A stretch of DNA of 59,370 nucleotides from Phycisphaerae bacterium (lineage in GTDB: Bacteria; Planctomycetota; Phycisphaerae; Phycisphaerales; SM1A02). Position 1 is the first letter of the stretch. Every line of letters starts with the position of its first letter. Both the position numbers and the translations under genes were made by a program. Location of the stretch: NCBI GenBank assembly GCA_016845245.1, contig JAERSY010000060.1:1-59370 (forward strand), in the 5' to 3' direction. Of the stretch, positions 44,099 to 53,117 are shown piece after piece. A model generated the notes under the pieces. It had not been told where the DNA came from, ran no database searches, and worked only from the letters and a program-made list of their open reading frames with translations.

Positions 44099-45181
44099 AT
44101 GGCAAAAGTACTTATGGCAATGTCAGGAGGGGTAGACTCATCTGTCGCTGCGGCGCTGCTGCAGGAAGAGGGACATGATGTCATTGGTTGCTTCATGCGA
44201 CTGGGGAATGTCGGAGATGAACTTGATGAGCAGGCGGATATCTCGATTGGACACAAGGGATGTTGTTCAATCAATGACGCGCATGATGCTCGTCATGTCA
44301 GCGCGAAACTTGGCATCAACTTTTATGCGCTCGACTTTAAGCAAGATTTTGGTCGGATCATCGATTACTTCGTAGATGAATATAACTCTGGCAGAACGCC
44401 AAACCCATGCGTGCGATGTAACGATTGGCTGAAGTTTGGGCGATTACATGAGTACGCGCATTCAGTCGGTGCTGAGTATGTCGCTTCAGGTCACCACGCA
44501 CAAATCAAACAAGGTGACGATGGAGCAGAATTGCACATGGGTGCAGACGCATCCAAAGACCAAAGTTATGTCCTGTTTGGCGCAAAGAGAGAACGCGTCA
44601 GTGAAATGATGTTGCCAATTGGACATCTCCAAAAGAGTGAAGTCAGGGAACTTGCGAAATCATATGATTTGCCAGTGTTTAACAAGCCAGATTCACAAGA
44701 GATTTGTTTTGTGCCAGATGACAATTACGCAAACCTCATCGACAAGCGCGCGCCGGGAAGTTTGACTGAGGGTGATGTGCTCGATGTTGACGGGAATGTG
44801 ATTGGCAAACATCAGGGGCAACAAAAATTTACAATTGGACAACGCCGTGGTCTTGGCATTGCTTCTCCAAAACCACTTTACGTCGTCAAGAAAGATCCTG
44901 TACTAAACACAGTGACGATTGGCGGCGAAGCATTGCTTGACACGCACCGAGTGATTGCGGGCGAGCAAAATTGGCTCATTGATGAGAGCAGCGATTGGAT
45001 TCCTTGCATTGCAAAGATTCGGTACAACACTGAACCAGCAAGTGGGCGAGTGCGTTCACAAGGTGGAAAACTTGAAGTTGAATTCGATGAGCCACAGCGA
45101 GGTGGTGCAGCAGGACAAGCCGTCGTTTGTTACCAAGGCACGAAAGTGATTTGTGGTGGTTGGATTACTGAGGTTTCATGA
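44099..45181 (+). CDS. mnmA: tRNA-specific 2-thiouridylase
   Basis: MnmA makes 2-thiouridine at wobble position 34 of Lys, Glu and Gln tRNAs using persulfide sulfur. The PP-loop SGGVDSS is near residue 9. HKGCCSINDAHDAR, the first catalytic Cys in NPCVRCN and the second in SQEICFVPDD are all present. The 360-aa length is normal. I chose ATG 44099; an ATG three codons earlier overlaps the likely -10. The sulfur donor may be the cysteine desulfurase at 11.9 kb. The stop overlaps the next start by 4 bp. Confidence 0.95.
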   Translation: MAKVLMAMSGGVDSSVAAALLQEEGHDVIGCFMRLGNVGDELDEQADISIGHKGCCSINDAHDARHVSAKLGINFYALDFKQDFGRIIDYFVDEYNSGRTPNPCVRCNDWLKFGRLHEYAHSVGAEYVASGHHAQIKQGDDGAELHMGADASKDQSYVLFGAKRERVSEMMLPIGHLQKSEVRELAKSYDLPVFNKPDSQEICFVPDDNYANLIDKRAPGSLTEGDVLDVDGNVIGKHQGQQKFTIGQRRGLGIASPKPLYVVKKDPVLNTVTIGGEALLDTHRVIAGEQNWLIDESSDWIPCIAKIRYNTEPASGRVRSQGGKLEVEFDEPQRGGAAGQAVVCYQGTKVICGGWITEVS

Positions 45182-46749
45182 TGGAGCAAACGCTGCCTTA
45201 TCCTTCCAACCGAGAACCAGTTTACGCATCAAACATCGTTGCAACATCACAACCACTCGCAGCCCAATCGGGCATCGAGATCTTAAAGAGGGGCGGGAAC
45301 GCAGTTGATGCTGCAATCGCAACAGCAATCACGCTCACGGTCGTAGAGCCATGTGCAAATGGAATTGGGAGTGATGCCTTTGCAATCGTAAAAGACAACG
45401 ATGGGCTCCATGGGTTTAATGGTTCAGGTAAATCACCAGCACTTATGCCCACCGAGTTAGACGGAGAGATTCCTTCAGTTGGCTGGCTTCCAGTAACGGT
45501 TCCGGGTGCAGTGTCCGCTTGGTCAGCATTACACAAACGGTTTGGCAATCTTCCATTTGACAGTCTGTTTGAATCTGCAATTCGCTACGCGAGAGACGGA
45601 TTCCTGCTCTCTCCTCAAACTGCTGTTGGTTTTGCAAGGGGAGCGACGCGATACTCAGAATGTGAAGAGTGGAAGAGCACTTTTTTAAACAATGGAGAAG
45701 TGCCAGTCGCAGGTTCACTTGTAAAACTTCCACACCATGCAACGACATTAGAAAGTATTGCATCAACCTACGGAGAGTCCTTCTATCGAGGAACGCTTGC
45801 AGAGCGAATGGACGAGGCATCGATTGAGCAGGGCGGTTATCTTCGGAAAAGCGATTTGGAATCGCATGAGCCGATGTGGGTCGACCCAATCTCAATCAAT
45901 GTCGATGGGCATGTGTTTTCAGAGTTGCCTCCCAATGGTCAAGGCATTGCCGCGCTGATTGCAATGAAGGTGTTACAAAAGCTTGAGTTGGATTTGTCAA
46001 AAGTTGATGATCCCAAAGTGCTTCATGCACAAATCGAAGCAATGAAGTGTGCGTTTGCAGATACGCATGCGTTCGTGGCTGACCCAGATTGCTGCGGTCG
46101 ATGTGACTCACTTCTTGATGATGAACGAATTGAAATGCACGCACAATCAATCACTTGCGCGGCATCAGGAATTCGCGAACAGACGATACCCCGTTACAGT
46201 TCTACGGTGTATTTGGCAGTGGGTGACAGTAGTGGCATGCAAGTGTCATTCATCCAAAGTAACTTTGAGGGGTTTGGTTCAGGTGTGGTGATTCCAGACA
46301 CTGGGATTGCGATGCAAAACAGAGGCCGTGGTTTTTCGCTTGATGCCTCACATCCGAATGCTATCGGACCATCCAAGCGACCGTTTCACACAATCATTCC
46401 TGCGTTCATCGAACTCGCACAAGGGGGAAGCGTACCAATGGGTGTAATGGGTGGACCAATGCAACCTCAAGGCCATGTTCAGGTTGCGTGTCGACTTCTG
46501 TTTGCAAAACAAAACCCGCAAGCAGCGCTTGACGCGCCTCGCTGGCGTGTCGAAGCAGGGAGAACAGTACACTTGGAATCTGGATTCGATTCACAAGTGT
46601 ACGCTGCGCTCAGGGAAATGGGACATGATGTCCAGATTGCAGAAGAGCGAAGTGTTCAGTTTGGTGGAGGACAAGTGGTGTATCAATTACAAGACGGATA
46701 CGTCGCGGGCAGTGATTCGCGTCGCGACGGGCAGGCAATTGGCTACTAA
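45178..46749 (+). CDS. Gamma-glutamyltransferase family protein, YwrD-like
   Basis: This Ntn-hydrolase family cleaves gamma-glutamyl bonds or related amides after self-processing. RGGNAVDAAIA and the N-terminal VEPCANGIGSD motif are conserved. The processing Thr lies in SSTVYLAV (near residue 343), and QSNFEGFGSGVV follows. The T-V-Y pattern resembles the YwrD subgroup rather than periplasmic glutathione hydrolase. There is no signal peptide, so the enzyme is probably cytoplasmic. The 523-aa length is usual. It overlaps mnmA by 4 bp, so they are co-expressed although no functional link is obvious. Confidence 0.87.
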   Translation: MMEQTLPYPSNREPVYASNIVATSQPLAAQSGIEILKRGGNAVDAAIATAITLTVVEPCANGIGSDAFAIVKDNDGLHGFNGSGKSPALMPTELDGEIPSVGWLPVTVPGAVSAWSALHKRFGNLPFDSLFESAIRYARDGFLLSPQTAVGFARGATRYSECEEWKSTFLNNGEVPVAGSLVKLPHHATTLESIASTYGESFYRGTLAERMDEASIEQGGYLRKSDLESHEPMWVDPISINVDGHVFSELPPNGQGIAALIAMKVLQKLELDLSKVDDPKVLHAQIEAMKCAFADTHAFVADPDCCGRCDSLLDDERIEMHAQSITCAASGIREQTIPRYSSTVYLAVGDSSGMQVSFIQSNFEGFGSGVVIPDTGIAMQNRGRGFSLDASHPNAIGPSKRPFHTIIPAFIELAQGGSVPMGVMGGPMQPQGHVQVACRLLFAKQNPQAALDAPRWRVEAGRTVHLESGFDSQVYAALREMGHDVQIAEERSVQFGGGQVVYQLQDGYVAGSDSRRDGQAIGY

Positions 46750-46771
46750 AACGAGGTGCTTTTTCCTCAGG

Positions 46772-46796
46772 TATAATGTCAATCTCAAAAGAGAGG
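46772..46796 (+). promoter_or_regulatory. fbaB -10 element and ribosome binding site
   Basis: A consensus TATAAT lies at 46772-46777 and GAGAGG at 46791-46796, 7 bases before the ATG. The -35 region is poor. This gives a leadered mRNA, unlike many neighbours. Confidence 0.5.
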
Positions 46797-46803
46797 TTTA
46801 GCA

Positions 46804-47868
46804 ATGACAACGACAGTCCAACAATATTTACAATCTGAGAGCGATGACCTTCTGGGTTACAAGGCGAAGGTATCGAGCGATTTGCTCCATCTTCCGGGTT
46901 CGGATTTTCTTGACCGAACATGGAGGAACAGTGATCGAAGTCCTCAGGTCCTCAGAAATCTCGCATCGATTTATGGACACGGCCGACTCGCTGGAACGGG
47001 ATATCTTTCAATTCTTCCAGTGGACCAAGGCATCGAACACTCTGGTGGGGCATCGTTCACACCAAACCCGCTCTACTTTGACCCATCAAACATCGTCGAC
47101 CTAGCGATTGAGGGTGGATGTAACGCCGTTGCAACGACCTATGGAGTTCTCGGCTCAATTGCGAGGACATACGCTCACAAGATTCCATTCATTGTCAAAA
47201 TCAACCACAATGAGCTCATCACGAGTCCAAACAACTTTGACCAGATTATGTTTGGCACTGTTGAAGAAGCATGGAACCTCGGTGCTGCAGCAGTTGGCGC
47301 AACAATCTACTTTGGTTCTGAGGAATCAGATCGCCAGATTCAAGAAGTTGCCCACGCCTTCGCAATGGCTCATGAGTTAGGCATGGCAACAGTGCTCTGG
47401 TGCTACTTGAGAAACAGCGATTTCAAAGTGAACGGGACTGATTACCATGCTTCCGCAGATTTAACTGGGCAAGCGAATCATCTAGGCGTGACGATTGAAG
47501 CCGACATAATCAAACAAAAACTCGCGACGAACAATGGCGGTTACGTCGCATTGAATGAAGGCGGGGCGTCTTACGGGAAGTACAATCAAGGGATGTATGA
47601 CGATCTCTGTAGTGATCACCCGATTGACCTTTGCCGTTATCAAGTCTTGAATTGTTACAGTGGTCGAGCGGGACTCATTAACAGCGGCGGCGCATCAGGC
47701 GATGATGACTTTGCTCAAGCTGTGAGAACCGCGGTGATTAACAAGCGTGCTGGAGGCAGTGGTCTCATCTCAGGCCGTAAAGCGTTCCAGCGACCAATGG
47801 CTGAGGGCGTTGAGTTACTCAATGCGATTCAAGATGTCTATCTTGATGACTCCGTGACGATTGCTTAA
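46804..47868 (+). CDS. fbaB: Class I fructose-bisphosphate aldolase, FbaB type
   Basis: This enzyme interconverts fructose 1,6-bisphosphate with the two triose phosphates through a lysine Schiff base, in glycolysis or gluconeogenesis. The protein closely follows E. coli FbaB as I recall it: [57 protein letters not shown] and NSGGASG. The 354-aa length matches. It has a consensus -10, a good ribosome binding site and a strong terminator, so it is monocistronic and probably well expressed. Confidence 0.95.
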   Translation: MTTTVQQYLQSESDDLLGYKAKVSSDLLHLPGSDFLDRTWRNSDRSPQVLRNLASIYGHGRLAGTGYLSILPVDQGIEHSGGASFTPNPLYFDPSNIVDLAIEGGCNAVATTYGVLGSIARTYAHKIPFIVKINHNELITSPNNFDQIMFGTVEEAWNLGAAAVGATIYFGSEESDRQIQEVAHAFAMAHELGMATVLWCYLRNSDFKVNGTDYHASADLTGQANHLGVTIEADIIKQKLATNNGGYVALNEGGASYGKYNQGMYDDLCSDHPIDLCRYQVLNCYSGRAGLINSGGASGDDDFAQAVRTAVINKRAGGSGLISGRKAFQRPMAEGVELLNAIQDVYLDDSVTIA

Positions 47869-47892
47869 CAAGCAATGCATTTAAAAAAAACA

Positions 47893-47918
47893 AAGCCCCT
47901 CAGTTGAGGGGCTTTTTT
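47893..47918. terminator. Bidirectional rho-independent terminator (fbaB and P-type ATPase)
   Basis: AAGCCCCTCA (47893-47902) pairs with TGAGGGGCTT (47905-47914). TTTTTT follows on the plus strand, and on the minus strand TTTGTTTTTTTT follows. It serves both convergent genes. Confidence 0.95.
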
Positions 47919-47941
47919 AGTGGTTTACATGTTAAACATTG

Positions 47942-49963
47942 TCACGCAGAAGCGATTTGCCGTGTTGGTTTTGCAACTCTGCTTTCTTCCATACGCCGTT
48001 GAGATTCAACGACAGTTGTGAAATCTTCTCCGAATCGAATGAGTCTTAGACTGTTTGCGATGACGACAACATAGCCAAGTGCATAATAGAAGGGAGTCAC
48101 CCAAATATTGATGTTTCCTGTTGCGGCAAGGGCAAGGCCTACAATGGCGAGTACCAGCGATGCGCCAATGTTCTGGCCAATGACGGACTTTGTTTTTCTT
48201 GCAAGTGAAATGAGGAACGGGATGTTTCTGAGTTCATCATTCATGAGCGCTACGCCCGCTGAGTTTGTTGCAATGTCTGAGCCGCTTAAACCCATCGCAA
48301 CACCAACGTCAGCAGTCGCAAGGATTGGACCGTCATTGATACCGTCGCCAACAACAAGTGTGCTGTGACCACGACTAATGAGGTACTTGAGTTCTTCATG
48401 CTTTTCTTCAGGTAAGCATTCCGCTTCGATTGAGTCGACGCCCACAGACTGTGCAACACGTTTTGCAACGTCAAGGCGATCGCCTGTGAAGATTGAAACT
48501 CTTCGAACACCATTTCTGCGCATCTCTTCGACGGCTTCTGCTGCGTGTGGTCTCAACTTGTCTTCTAAACCGACTGCACCGAGATACTGTGTGCCTCGCA
48601 TGATGTGGACTGAAGACATGCCTTCAATTTTCTCTGAAACGGCTTGGACTTGTTTACTAACATCTTTGTTCAATTCAACGAGCCAAGCTCCTCGGCCTGC
48701 ATAGATTTCAGCATCTTTTGCATGGGCGATAACACCTCTGCCGTGGACTTCTTCGTATTTGGCAACTTCACCCGGTGTGATGTTTGCTTGAGTCGCAGTT
48801 TCTAAAATTGACTTTGCAAGTGGGTGGTTTGAATGTTGCTCAGCATCAGCTGCGGCTTTCAATAGCGCTGCACCCTCAACGCCTTCAGCAGGTGCAAGGC
48901 GGCTTACGGCAAATTTGCCAGTTGTGAGCGTACCAGTTTTATCCATGATGACGGTGTCGACACCTGCGGCAGCTTCAAGCGTCATTGTGTGTTTAATCAT
49001 GATGCCTAAACGAGCGGCAGCTGCGAATGCAGCAACCATTGCAGTTGGGTGTGCGATGAGTAAACCGCCAGGGCACGTCACGACAAGAACTGTGATCGCG
49101 CGCACTGCTGCAGCGGCGCGTATGGCTTCATCAGCGCTTCTGCTTGTGAAGAACCAAACAACTGCAGCAACCATGACAACGATTGAGAAGTAGTAACTAG
49201 CGAGCTGTTCAATGAGTTCTTGTTTTTGCGTTCGGGTCGACTCAGCTTCGCGGATGAGTGATTCAACTTTACCGATGGTTGTTTCTGCTGCAACTGCAGT
49301 GACTTTGACATCGATTTGACCAGTTAAGTTGGTTGTACCCGCGTACACTTCTGTGCCTTCTTGCACTTCGACAGGGACTGCTTCACCAGTGAGTGATGCT
49401 TGATTGATATCAGAATGCCCAGAGATGATGACGCCGTCAGCAGGTAAGTTTTCACCTGGACGAACTCGAATGACCATGCCAATTACAACTTCTTTTAACT
49501 GTGCAGTTCGCTCTTTACCGTTTTCAATAATGCGAGCTTGTCCCGGTGTTAAATCGATGAGGTCTCTGATTGCACGTTGCGCGCCCCAAGCAGTTCGACT
49601 CAGGATGAGATTCGCCATCCAAAGGAAGAGTGCTAAGAAGCCAGCAGCGAGATACATTCCCGCTGACAGGGCAGCAACAACTGCAAGTGATGCAAGTGCG
49701 TCACTTGAGGGATGACCCTTTTTCATCTCTTTCCACGAGCCACCAAGCAGTGGGACAACTAACACAATTGCGCCAATCGCCGCAGGAATCTCTGAGATGA
49801 GTTGATGGGCACCAAACAGATGGCCAATCCATGAAACAGCGAGCAAAACACCGCCACCAAGTGCGACAAGCAAACGTCGTTCAAGACGTTGTGCACCTTC
49901 CATTGCGCCTTCAATTGATGGTTCAAAGTCGTTATTCGGTTCAGAAATAGCCATTTCAGACAT
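47942..49963 (-). CDS. P1B-like heavy-metal P-type ATPase with atypical membrane metal motif
   Basis: This membrane pump has the phosphorylation motif DKTGTLT (D341), the P1B-specific HP at 380-381 and GDGINDGPILATADVG. It has two N-terminal helix pairs but no soluble HMA domain. The membrane motif, usually CPC, is TCPGG (296-300), and the last helix reads YYALGYVVV without the Asp typical of zinc/cadmium pumps. The 673-aa length is normal for a P1B pump without an HMA domain. Metal specificity is therefore unknown. It is transcribed alone and shares a bidirectional terminator with fbaB. No metal regulator is adjacent. Confidence 0.88.
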   Translation of the reverse strand: MSEMAISEPNNDFEPSIEGAMEGAQRLERRLLVALGGGVLLAVSWIGHLFGAHQLISEIPAAIGAIVLVVPLLGGSWKEMKKGHPSSDALASLAVVAALSAGMYLAAGFLALFLWMANLILSRTAWGAQRAIRDLIDLTPGQARIIENGKERTAQLKEVVIGMVIRVRPGENLPADGVIISGHSDINQASLTGEAVPVEVQEGTEVYAGTTNLTGQIDVKVTAVAAETTIGKVESLIREAESTRTQKQELIEQLASYYFSIVVMVAAVVWFFTSRSADEAIRAAAAVRAITVLVVTCPGGLLIAHPTAMVAAFAAAARLGIMIKHTMTLEAAAGVDTVIMDKTGTLTTGKFAVSRLAPAEGVEGAALLKAAADAEQHSNHPLAKSILETATQANITPGEVAKYEEVHGRGVIAHAKDAEIYAGRGAWLVELNKDVSKQVQAVSEKIEGMSSVHIMRGTQYLGAVGLEDKLRPHAAEAVEEMRRNGVRRVSIFTGDRLDVAKRVAQSVGVDSIEAECLPEEKHEELKYLISRGHSTLVVGDGINDGPILATADVGVAMGLSGSDIATNSAGVALMNDELRNIPFLISLARKTKSVIGQNIGASLVLAIVGLALAATGNINIWVTPFYYALGYVVVIANSLRLIRFGEDFTTVVESQRRMEESRVAKPTRQIASA

Positions 49964-50082
49964 GGTAAATACGGGTCTCTCTAATTAACTCTATTACTAT
50001 AGGCATCTCATAGCCCATTTGTTCGATAAGGAATACGGTTATCTTATTGGAAATTGAGCCTTATAGAGGACTTTCAGACGCA

Positions 50083-51087
50083 ATGACTTCAAGAGCAACA
50101 ATTTTAGGTGACGGGCAGATGGGTCTCGTGCTTGCTGACGCCCTTCATGAGCGTGGAATTGAGGTCACGCTATGGGGTCCATTCCAAGACCATGTCGATG
50201 ACCTAGCGTCTTCGCGAGTCTCCCCGAGATTGCCCTCAATGCGCTTGCCTGAGGCCATTCAGGTTTCTGGGAATAAAGAAGAAGCACTCAGTGAGTCAGA
50301 TTGCGTCATCAATGCAATTCCAACTCAGTTTGTCAGGGGCGTTTGGCAAGATGTGAAACCCCATATTGCAGATGGCGTACCGATTGGTTGTGTTGCAAAG
50401 GGAATTGAGATTGAGTCGTTAATGTTGCCAACTCAGATTATTGAATCGTGTGTTGGCGAGAACCATTCAACGTGCGTGTTATCTGGTCCTACGATTGCAA
50501 CAGAACTTGTGTGTCGAAAGCCCGCTGCGCTTGTTTCAAGTTCGACGGATGTCGCAACAGCAACATACTTTCAAGATTTGTTTGATGTTCCATGGTTGAG
50601 GTTATACACACACCATGATCCACTTGGTGTTGAACTTGCTGGCGCATTAAAAAATGTGATTGCTATTGCTGCAGGAATATGTGACGGCTTATCGCTCGGT
50701 GACAATGCGAAATCAGCAATGTTGTCGAGGGGACTTGCAGAGATTTCGCGGCTAGGTGTTGCGATGGGCGCGCAACTCGAAACATTTTTCGGAGTCGCTG
50801 GCGTTGGTGACTTGGCGACAACATGTTTCAGTCCTTATGGAAGAAACAGAACGTGTGGCCAGCGGCTAGGTCAGGGTGAATCACTGAAAGAGATTGAGTC
50901 GAGTATGGGTAGTGTTGTAGAAGGAGTCGCAACAACAAAAGCTGTGCGAACGCTTGCAGGGACTCACAACATCGATATGCCGATTTCAGAAATGATGTAT
51001 CAAGTTCTTTACAACGAATTGCCTCTTCAGGAAGCAATTCATGGTCTCATGTCGAGAGACCAAATCGAAGAACAACTTGGGAAATGA
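50083..51087 (+). CDS. gpsA: Glycerol-3-phosphate dehydrogenase [NAD(P)+]
   Basis: GpsA reduces dihydroxyacetone phosphate to glycerol 3-phosphate for phospholipid synthesis. The Rossmann motif is ILGDGQMGLVLADAL (usually GxGxWG, with Gln-Met here). VAKGIE, the catalytic-lysine ALKNVIAIAAGICDGL segment and GVAGVGDLATTCFSPYGRN are conserved. From ATG 50083 the protein is 334 aa, normal. GAGG lies about 13 bases upstream, rather far. The frame is open from a TTG at 50047, which I reject. Its stop abuts the ptsH stop on the other strand. Confidence 0.93.
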   Translation: MTSRATILGDGQMGLVLADALHERGIEVTLWGPFQDHVDDLASSRVSPRLPSMRLPEAIQVSGNKEEALSESDCVINAIPTQFVRGVWQDVKPHIADGVPIGCVAKGIEIESLMLPTQIIESCVGENHSTCVLSGPTIATELVCRKPAALVSSSTDVATATYFQDLFDVPWLRLYTHHDPLGVELAGALKNVIAIAAGICDGLSLGDNAKSAMLSRGLAEISRLGVAMGAQLETFFGVAGVGDLATTCFSPYGRNRTCGQRLGQGESLKEIESSMGSVVEGVATTKAVRTLAGTHNIDMPISEMMYQVLYNELPLQEAIHGLMSRDQIEEQLGK

Positions 51088-51360
51088 TTATTCGTTAAAT
51101 CCAGCTTTGATGAGTGATTCAAGTTCTTGAATCGCTTCGTTTGCATCATCGCCTTCTGCTGTGATGTGCAATTCAGTTCCGCTCGTTGCCGCAAGAAGCA
51201 TGAGTTGCATGATTGATTTAGCGTCAACTGGATCATGTGTCGCGTGTGAAACGAAGATAGAGGCATCGAATCGACCAGCAACTTCGGCAAGTAACATCGC
51301 TGGGCGTGCGTGCATGCCCAGTTCATTAACTATGGTTACGTTGGTTGTTGCGGTAGTCAA
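51088..51360 (-). CDS. ptsH: Phosphocarrier protein HPr
   Basis: HPr relays phosphate in the phosphotransferase system. The active His17 is in ELGMHARPA and the regulatory serine Ser49 in DAKSIMQLML, so both phosphorylation sites are kept; the second suggests an HPr kinase elsewhere. The start is TTG at 51360 with no ribosome binding site; no ATG or GTG fits the family N-terminus better. The 90-aa length is typical. It follows ptsN by 97 bp on the same strand. No enzyme I or sugar permease is in the window, so a regulatory PTS is likely. Confidence 0.93.
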   Translation of the reverse strand: MTTATTNVTIVNELGMHARPAMLLAEVAGRFDASIFVSHATHDPVDAKSIMQLMLLAATSGTELHITAEGDDANEAIQELESLIKAGFNE

Positions 51361-51457
51361 AGTGTTTGTTAGAGATACGTCGTTAAAGAAAAAATAGAGG
51401 GAGGAATAGCGAGTACAGTGATGAAACTGTTCCGCGACACTGAGTTTTTGAGGGGGG

Positions 51458-51928
51458 TTATCTCACTGCTTCGTCGGTTTCGGTGAGCAGTGTGAGTACT
51501 TCCTCTGATGATGATGCTTGCCGTAAGAATCTTCTGAAAGTGTCTTGGCTAAGATTGCTAAAGATCGCTTCCATCGCATCTAAGTGATTCTCTGGTTGAT
51601 CTTCTGGGCTAAGAAGCAAGACGATTGAGAAGACCGGCTCACGGTCAAGTGATTTAAAATCGATTCCTTCAGGACTGTTACCGATTGCAATCTTCATCTC
51701 TTTAATGTCTGGATGTTTGATATGGGGAACAGCAACGCCATGACCGAATCCGGTTGATCCTTTGTTTTCACGTCGAATGATGGCTTTTGTAAACTCATCA
51801 CGTTGGTCTTCGGTCGCGCACCCTGCTGCAACAAGTGCATCAACGAGTTCAGCAATGACGCCGTCTCGTTTAGTTGCTGCAAGTTCAGGAATGATTGCTT
51901 CCTTTACAACAATGTCCATCAATTTCAT
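51458..51928 (-). CDS. ptsN: PTS EIIA component, PtsN/fructose type
   Basis: EIIA accepts phosphate from HPr. The acceptor His69 lies in GVAVPHIKHP, and GSTGFGHGVAVPH is typical of EIIA-Ntr/fructose domains. It is a stand-alone 156-aa protein, which favours the regulatory EIIA-Ntr type over a sugar permease. It overlaps hpf by 4 bp, the same hpf-ptsN order seen near rpoN in proteobacteria, but rpoN and rapZ are absent here. The ptsH gene follows. Its targets are not visible. Confidence 0.9.
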   Translation of the reverse strand: MKLMDIVVKEAIIPELAATKRDGVIAELVDALVAAGCATEDQRDEFTKAIIRRENKGSTGFGHGVAVPHIKHPDIKEMKIAIGNSPEGIDFKSLDREPVFSIVLLLSPEDQPENHLDAMEAIFSNLSQDTFRRFLRQASSSEEVLTLLTETDEAVR

Positions 51929-52248
51929 CGTTCTTGGCCTCCAGTTGGCGTGTTATGTTTGTTGTCTTTGGTTTTTGATTTTAAGTCAGTTAACTGACGA
52001 ACGCTTTTATCGATGCATGCGTCAATCGAAGCGTAGACGTCGTTTTCTTCACTTGTTGAAACAATTGGATCATGATGTTCAACATCACAGATGATTTCAA
52101 TGATGTAACCATGAGTCGTTTTTTCGATCTTTACGTCAATTTGTTCCGTCCGGTCATAGTATCTCGTGAGCTTCTCAGCTTTGGTACGAGCATACTCCTC
52201 AATTGAACTCGACAAATCGATATGTTTTGCAGTTATGGTTACTTGCAT
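51925..52248 (-). CDS. hpf: Ribosome hibernation promoting factor (short form)
   Basis: HPF binds the small ribosomal subunit in stationary phase and stabilises inactive ribosomes. The 107-residue protein shows the beta-alpha-beta-beta-beta-alpha S30AE fold pattern: MQVTITAKHIDLSSSIEEYA, then YDRTEQIDVKIEK and a final YASIDACIDKSVRQL helix. It lacks the C-terminal dimerisation domain of long HPF, so it would need a partner for 100S formation or act on 70S ribosomes. It overlaps ptsN by 4 bp and the DUF502 gene by 10 bp. Confidence 0.9.
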   Translation of the reverse strand: MQVTITAKHIDLSSSIEEYARTKAEKLTRYYDRTEQIDVKIEKTTHGYIIEIICDVEHHDPIVSTSEENDVYASIDACIDKSVRQLTDLKSKTKDNKHNTPTGGQER

Positions 52249-53105
52249 TGCTCTTCACTTCCTGAAGCATCTGTCACTTCCTCTTCTATTCTATCAGGAA
52301 GTGCAGAACCGCCGTTTTCGTCGTTTAATTGGTGTTCTGGCTTCAAAACGCCGCCACTGACTGCAAATCGAATTGCTTCTTCAACAGTGATTGGCAAGTC
52401 GATGAGTTCAGAACGAGGAATCGTAATGGTGTAACCTGTAAATGGAGTTGGGGAACTTGGAACAAAAACTGTGACGGAGTCAGGGAGTTTTGATTTCAGT
52501 GAGTTCATCGATTCTCCAGTGAGAAAACCGACTGACCAAATGCCTTTTCGAGGATACTCAACGGCAACGACGCGACTAAATTTTGGTTTGTCGCTGTCGC
52601 TAATCAAGAAGTCAACGAGTTGTTTGACGTATGGATACACCTTGCTGATGACTGGGATTGAGCTCATGACCTGCTCAAGTTTCTTATAAAGCGAACGACC
52701 GAGGAACCCGCCAACAAGTCTGCCGCAAACATACACGATAATCGCTGCAACGATGAGGCCAAGAAAATTCATGTAAGGATGCTCTGCCCACCATGTGTTG
52801 ACATTCTCTGTGAGCAATTGATGTGTGATGAGTGCGACTTCATCTGTTTGGCTCATAGACACAAACTGCGTTTCAGCAGCTTGCTCAATGGCCTCTTTAG
52901 ATGGCATGATTCCAAACTGATTTGCAAGGGGCTTCGCGACTGATGCAATCTCAATAAATGCTGCTCGGATTCCACGATTAATTGGTTCTGCGATTGCGGA
53001 ATCAATAAATTGATAGGCCTTTACGAGTAGCCACAACGTCAATACTGAAGGTAAAAGGACTGCAAGTCCCCTCAAAAATGGTCTGCTTCTTTTCTGTTCG
53101 CTCAT
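52239..53105 (-). CDS. DUF502-family membrane protein
   Basis: This 288-aa protein has an N-terminal helix (about 10-30) with the family pattern FLRGLAVLLPSVLTLWLL. A second helix spans about 118-140 (FLGLIVAAIIVYVCGRLVGG). The conserved soluble part includes IPVISKVYPYVKQL, VAVEYPRKGIWSVGFLTGE and VFVPSSPTPFTGYTI. Those features define DUF502, whose biochemical function is not established. It sits in a tightly packed minus-strand series between purN (12 bp) and hpf (10-bp overlap). A TATGAT hexamer 11 bases before the ATG may be an extra start signal. Confidence 0.88.
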   Translation of the reverse strand: MSEQKRSRPFLRGLAVLLPSVLTLWLLVKAYQFIDSAIAEPINRGIRAAFIEIASVAKPLANQFGIMPSKEAIEQAAETQFVSMSQTDEVALITHQLLTENVNTWWAEHPYMNFLGLIVAAIIVYVCGRLVGGFLGRSLYKKLEQVMSSIPVISKVYPYVKQLVDFLISDSDKPKFSRVVAVEYPRKGIWSVGFLTGESMNSLKSKLPDSVTVFVPSSPTPFTGYTITIPRSELIDLPITVEEAIRFAVSGGVLKPEHQLNDENGGSALPDRIEEEVTDASGSEEQCK

Positions 53106-53117
53106 AACTTTAGACCA

